From Rhodoluna sp. (GTDB lineage: Bacteria > Actinomycetota > Actinomycetes > Actinomycetales > Microbacteriaceae): a stretch of DNA of 64,000 nucleotides. The notes below the pieces were generated by a model that saw only the letters and a list, made by a program, of their open reading frames with translations, was not told the DNA's origin and searched no databases. Of the stretch, positions 61,347 to 64,000 are shown one piece after another; within the stretch, counting starts at the first letter, position 1; every line of letters starts with the position of its first letter. Location of the stretch: NCBI GenBank assembly GCA_024641985.1, contig JAHEBZ010000002.1:1-64000 (forward strand). Direction: 5' to 3'. Made by a program: the position numbers and the translations under genes.

Positions 61347-62582
61347 GTGGCTAAAACTCTCGTGATTCGTTCTGGTGATGACCTAACCAAACGCCAGCGT
61401 CTGGTGTTCGTGGTTCTTCTCGGTCTGTCGATGACACTGATGCCATACACGATTGACCCAATTTTGGCCGCCTTTCCTCGAATTGGCGAAACGTTTGCGG
61501 CACAGCCATCGCAGGTGCAGCTTTCACTAATGGCCATAACCATCGGCTTTGCTTTGGGTCAATTAATCACCGGCCCGCTAAGCGATGCGCTTGGCCGCAA
61601 ACGCCCTATGCTAGTAGCCGTGTTTTTGTGGTTTGCCGCCGAGGTTGCAACCATTTTTGCGCCAACAATCGAAGTTTTTTATGTCGCTAGATTCGTGGCT
61701 GCTTTTGCTGCCGCATCGGCAAGCGTTGTGGCATCGGCAATCATCCGTGACCTTTATAAAGAGGCAAAGATGATGCAGTTTTTGTCGCGGGTTTATCTAG
61801 TGCAAGGCGTATCGCCGGTGTTGGGGCCGCTGGTGGGCTCGCAGTTGTTGGCGTTTATGAGCTGGCAAAGCATCGTGCTAATTTTTGCGCTTTACGGGCT
61901 GGTCACATTCATTGGGTTACGAATATTCTTGGTAGAAACCCTGCACAGCGAAGAGCGCAAGAGCCAGGGAGTGCGAGCCATGTTTGCCCGCTTCGGGGCT
62001 GTGCTGCACGACCGCATTTATGTAGGCTTGGTTATTTTTAGTGCCTTGCAAACGGTCGCGCTGTTCAGCTATCTGAATTTGGTGCCATTTATATTTCAAG
62101 ATGGCTTCAAGATTGGCCCTTCAGAGTTTGGTTTCTTCTTTGCTTTGAACTCGCTGGTTTCGGTGATTGGCACGCAGGTTGGAGGCCGCCTCGCCGTGCG
62201 CTTCAGATCGAATTGGGTGTTGTTCATTCACATAGTCTTGGCCGGGCTCGCCGGAGTTGCGCTGGTTTTCGCTGCGGCCCTTGGTGCGCCCTTCGGAGTG
62301 GTTACTGCACTCTTCGGTTTCTTCACGTTCAATTTTGGCGCCACCTACACACCGCTTGCGGCTATTGCGATGGCTCCACACGGCGAAGAGGCCGGAACAG
62401 CGGCTTCGTTGATGGGCGTGGTTAACTTTGTCGCCGCCTCGCTCGCCGGCCCGCTCTATGCCGTGGTTGATCAGCGCACTTCGGCTGGCGCAGGCGCAAT
62501 GATTGCGGTTTGCTACACCCTTGGTGCTCTGAGCCTTTGGTTTGTTTCGCGGTTGCGCAGCATCCCGGCGTTAAAGAACTAA
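61347..62582 (+). CDS. MFS drug-exporter of the Bcr/CflA family
   Basis: A 411-residue transporter with 12 predicted helices. The loop 2-3 motif GPLSDALGRKRPML and the N-terminal TIDPILAAFPRIGETF segment are typical of Bcr/CflA proton-driven efflux pumps. GTG 61347 lies 6 nt after TAGTCT (61335-61340), so the mRNA is predicted leaderless and independent of the GH3 operon. The substrate is not predictable; sugar or drug efflux are both described for the wider family. Confidence 0.9.
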   Translation: MAKTLVIRSGDDLTKRQRLVFVVLLGLSMTLMPYTIDPILAAFPRIGETFAAQPSQVQLSLMAITIGFALGQLITGPLSDALGRKRPMLVAVFLWFAAEVATIFAPTIEVFYVARFVAAFAAASASVVASAIIRDLYKEAKMMQFLSRVYLVQGVSPVLGPLVGSQLLAFMSWQSIVLIFALYGLVTFIGLRIFLVETLHSEERKSQGVRAMFARFGAVLHDRIYVGLVIFSALQTVALFSYLNLVPFIFQDGFKIGPSEFGFFFALNSLVSVIGTQVGGRLAVRFRSNWVLFIHIVLAGLAGVALVFAAALGAPFGVVTALFGFFTFNFGATYTPLAAIAMAPHGEEAGTAASLMGVVNFVAASLAGPLYAVVDQRTSAGAGAMIAVCYTLGALSLWFVSRLRSIPALKN

Positions 62583-62623
62583 ACAATTCACCACGTTTCA
62601 ATATCGCCATTTAGGCTGGTGGC

Positions 62624-63214
62624 ATGGCCCGAGTTTTAATCATGCACGGATGGAAAAACCATCGCGTAGCTGGCAACTGGCATCGCCACCTTGCCTCTGA
62701 ATTGCGCAAGCTTGGACACCAGGTTTTCTACCCGCAGTTTCCTTCTGCTGATGACCCCAAATTGATTGATTGGCAGGCATTGCTGGTTGAAGAACTGACT
62801 CACCTCGGTGAAGCCGGCGATGGCGAAATTGTGGTGGTTGGTCACTCACTTGGTTGTCTGAATTGGATCCAGGCGGCAGCCACCGGGGTGCTTCCGTTCA
62901 AAGTTGATCGGTTGCTTCTTGCCGCGCCAGCCGACCCAAATTTGTTGCTTGATCTGCCGGGCCTTCGGGTTAATTTGCAAGACCCCGATGTTCGCGACGC
63001 GGTGTTAGATTCGGCAACCTCGGTAACGATCGTTGGCAGCGATGAAGACCCATGGACACCGAAGGGGTTGCAGGCAACCTACGGCCTGCCGCTTGGCCTC
63101 GACACGGTAATCATTGAAGGCGCAAAGCACCTGGCGCTAAGCGATGGGTTTAGCTATTGGCAAGGCGTAATCGACTGGGTGCTAAACCCTAGAGCAGACC
63201 TTAGAGTTCGATAG
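62624..63214 (+). CDS. RBBP9/YdeN-like alpha/beta hydrolase
   Basis: A 196-residue serine hydrolase. The N-terminal MHGWKNHRVAGNWHRHL and nucleophile elbow VVGHSLGCLNW (S75) mark the RBBP9/YdeN family; the catalytic Asp is probably in GSDEDPWTP and the His in GAKHLALSDG. The substrate is unknown. TAGGCT (62612-62617) ends 6 nt before the ATG with no ribosome site, so it is predicted leaderless and separately transcribed. Confidence 0.87.
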   Translation: MARVLIMHGWKNHRVAGNWHRHLASELRKLGHQVFYPQFPSADDPKLIDWQALLVEELTHLGEAGDGEIVVVGHSLGCLNWIQAAATGVLPFKVDRLLLAAPADPNLLLDLPGLRVNLQDPDVRDAVLDSATSVTIVGSDEDPWTPKGLQATYGLPLGLDTVIIEGAKHLALSDGFSYWQGVIDWVLNPRADLRVR

Positions 63215-63300
63215 TTTCAGCGGTTTTATGCCCTCGGCGGTAGGCTAATGACACGCTCCCGATTTGCCCCAGGGAGCCCCTCGAACATTTAGGAAAATCG

Positions 63301-64000
63301 ATGAGGATTTTGCTTGTTGGCGCCGGTGGCGTTGGCGATGCAATCGCAAAGGTTGCCGCCACCAGAAACTTTTATGAACTGATCGTGGTGTCTGACTACG
63401 ACTTTGCCAGGGCAGAGCGAACAATCGAATGGATTCGCAATCGTCACGGCGAAGAGCGCGCGGCAAAATTTTTGGCTGCCAAAATCGATGCCTCAAACGC
63501 CTCGAATGTTACCGAGCTTGCCAGGGCACACAACATCACCCACGTTGTGAATGCTGTCGAACCAAAGTTTCTGCCGACGGTATTTTCGGGCACATTTACA
63601 GCTGGCGCAAACTACATAGACATGGCAATGAGTCTCTCTGAGGCCAACGAAACCGATCCGTTTCACCGCCCCGGAATTAAGCTCGGTGACGCACAATTTG
63701 CCGTTAGCGATCAATGGGAGCGTGCCGGAAAGCTTGCCTTGGTTGGCATGGGTGTAGAGCCTGGGTTGTCGAATGTTTTTGCTAGGTATGCGGCAGATTA
63801 TTTGTTCAGCGAAATCGATGAACTAAGCACAAAAGACGGCGGCAACCTAGTTGTCACCGACGAAGCTGGCAACGAGATATTTGCTCCATCATTTTCAATT
63901 TGGACAACCATCGAAGAGTGCCTCAACCCGCCGGTTATCTACGAACGAAATCGCGGTTGGTATACGACCGAACCATTCAGTGAGCCCGAAATCTTCGAGT
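63301..64000 (+). CDS. Saccharopine dehydrogenase-family protein, 5' part
   Basis: The first 233 codons of a gene that runs off the window. It starts MRILLVGAGGVGDAIAKVA, a Rossmann NAD(P)-binding glycine motif, followed by VVSDYDFARAE, VVNAVEPKFLPTVF and VGMGVEPGLSNVFARYAAD, as in saccharopine dehydrogenase and carboxynorspermidine synthase relatives. ATTTAGGAAAA lies just before ATG 63301. An upstream -10-like TAGGCT at 63242-63247 predicts a leader of about 50 nt with stem GCTCCC/GGGAGC. The substrate cannot be assigned from the visible part. Confidence 0.85.
   Translation, partial: MRILLVGAGGVGDAIAKVAATRNFYELIVVSDYDFARAERTIEWIRNRHGEERAAKFLAAKIDASNASNVTELARAHNITHVVNAVEPKFLPTVFSGTFTAGANYIDMAMSLSEANETDPFHRPGIKLGDAQFAVSDQWERAGKLALVGMGVEPGLSNVFARYAADYLFSEIDELSTKDGGNLVVTDEAGNEIFAPSFSIWTTIEECLNPPVIYERNRGWYTTEPFSEPEIFE

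Overview
The window looks like the chromosome of an actinobacterium, most likely a small-genome planktonic Microbacteriaceae of the Rhodoluna/Aquiluna (Luna) type. The evidence is a monomeric NADP isocitrate dehydrogenase, the actinobacterial order MaoC-MaoC-murB / aspC / tRNA-Trp-secE-nusG-rplK-rplA, tRNAs without an encoded CCA end, moderate GC, and many promoters whose -10 hexamer sits 6-7 nt before the start codon (leaderless mRNAs). The genus is inference; I could run no search. I see no insertion sequence, prophage, CRISPR array or broken gene.

Layout: 0-3 kb, isocitrate dehydrogenase and a TolB-like propeller protein. 3-7 kb, xylBA divergent from a ROK regulator with a clear operator. 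7-14.5 kb, an MMPL exporter and three GH13 alpha-glucan hydrolases. 14.5-14.8 kb, tRNA-Thr and tRNA-Met. 14.8-16 kb, a secreted sedolisin. 16-22 kb, housekeeping block (two MaoC dehydratases, murB, aspC, tRNA-Trp, secE, nusG, rplK, rplA). 22-28 kb, an Orn/Lys/Arg decarboxylase, a pentapeptide-repeat protein, a three-enzyme nuclease-helicase fusion and a DUF5522 protein. 28-33.3 kb, a fructose-type ABC transporter with fructokinase and LacI regulator. 33.3-37.4 kb, an operon of membrane protein, HAD phosphatase, response regulator and an unusual histidine kinase. 37.4-40 kb, a DEAD-box RNA helicase behind a structured leader. 40-43 kb, a DUF1800/DUF1501 pair. 43-44 kb, rplJ-rplL behind an L10-type leader with an intrinsic terminator. 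44-61 kb, a pentose and oligosaccharide locus: LacI, araB, a ChvE/GguAB-type ABC transporter, then a convergent operon (binding protein, ATPase, permease, GH31, GH43), then ROK-GH3. 61-64 kb, an MFS exporter, an RBBP9-like hydrolase and the start of a saccharopine-dehydrogenase-family gene.

How it works together: three high-affinity sugar ABC systems feed cytoplasmic glycosidases that lack signal peptides (GH3, GH31, GH43, three GH13) and the kinases and isomerase xylA, xylB, araB and fructokinase. No secreted endo-acting polysaccharidase is present, so the cell probably scavenges small plant- or algae-derived oligosaccharides. Two paralogous ROK repressors with matching operators probably tie xylAB to the GH3/GH31/GH43 locus 52 kb away. 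The most noteworthy items are the regulatory architecture (leaderless promoters, operators, leaders, intercistronic hairpins), the RecB-DEDD-SF1 fusion with its pentapeptide neighbour, and the split-membrane histidine kinase operon.
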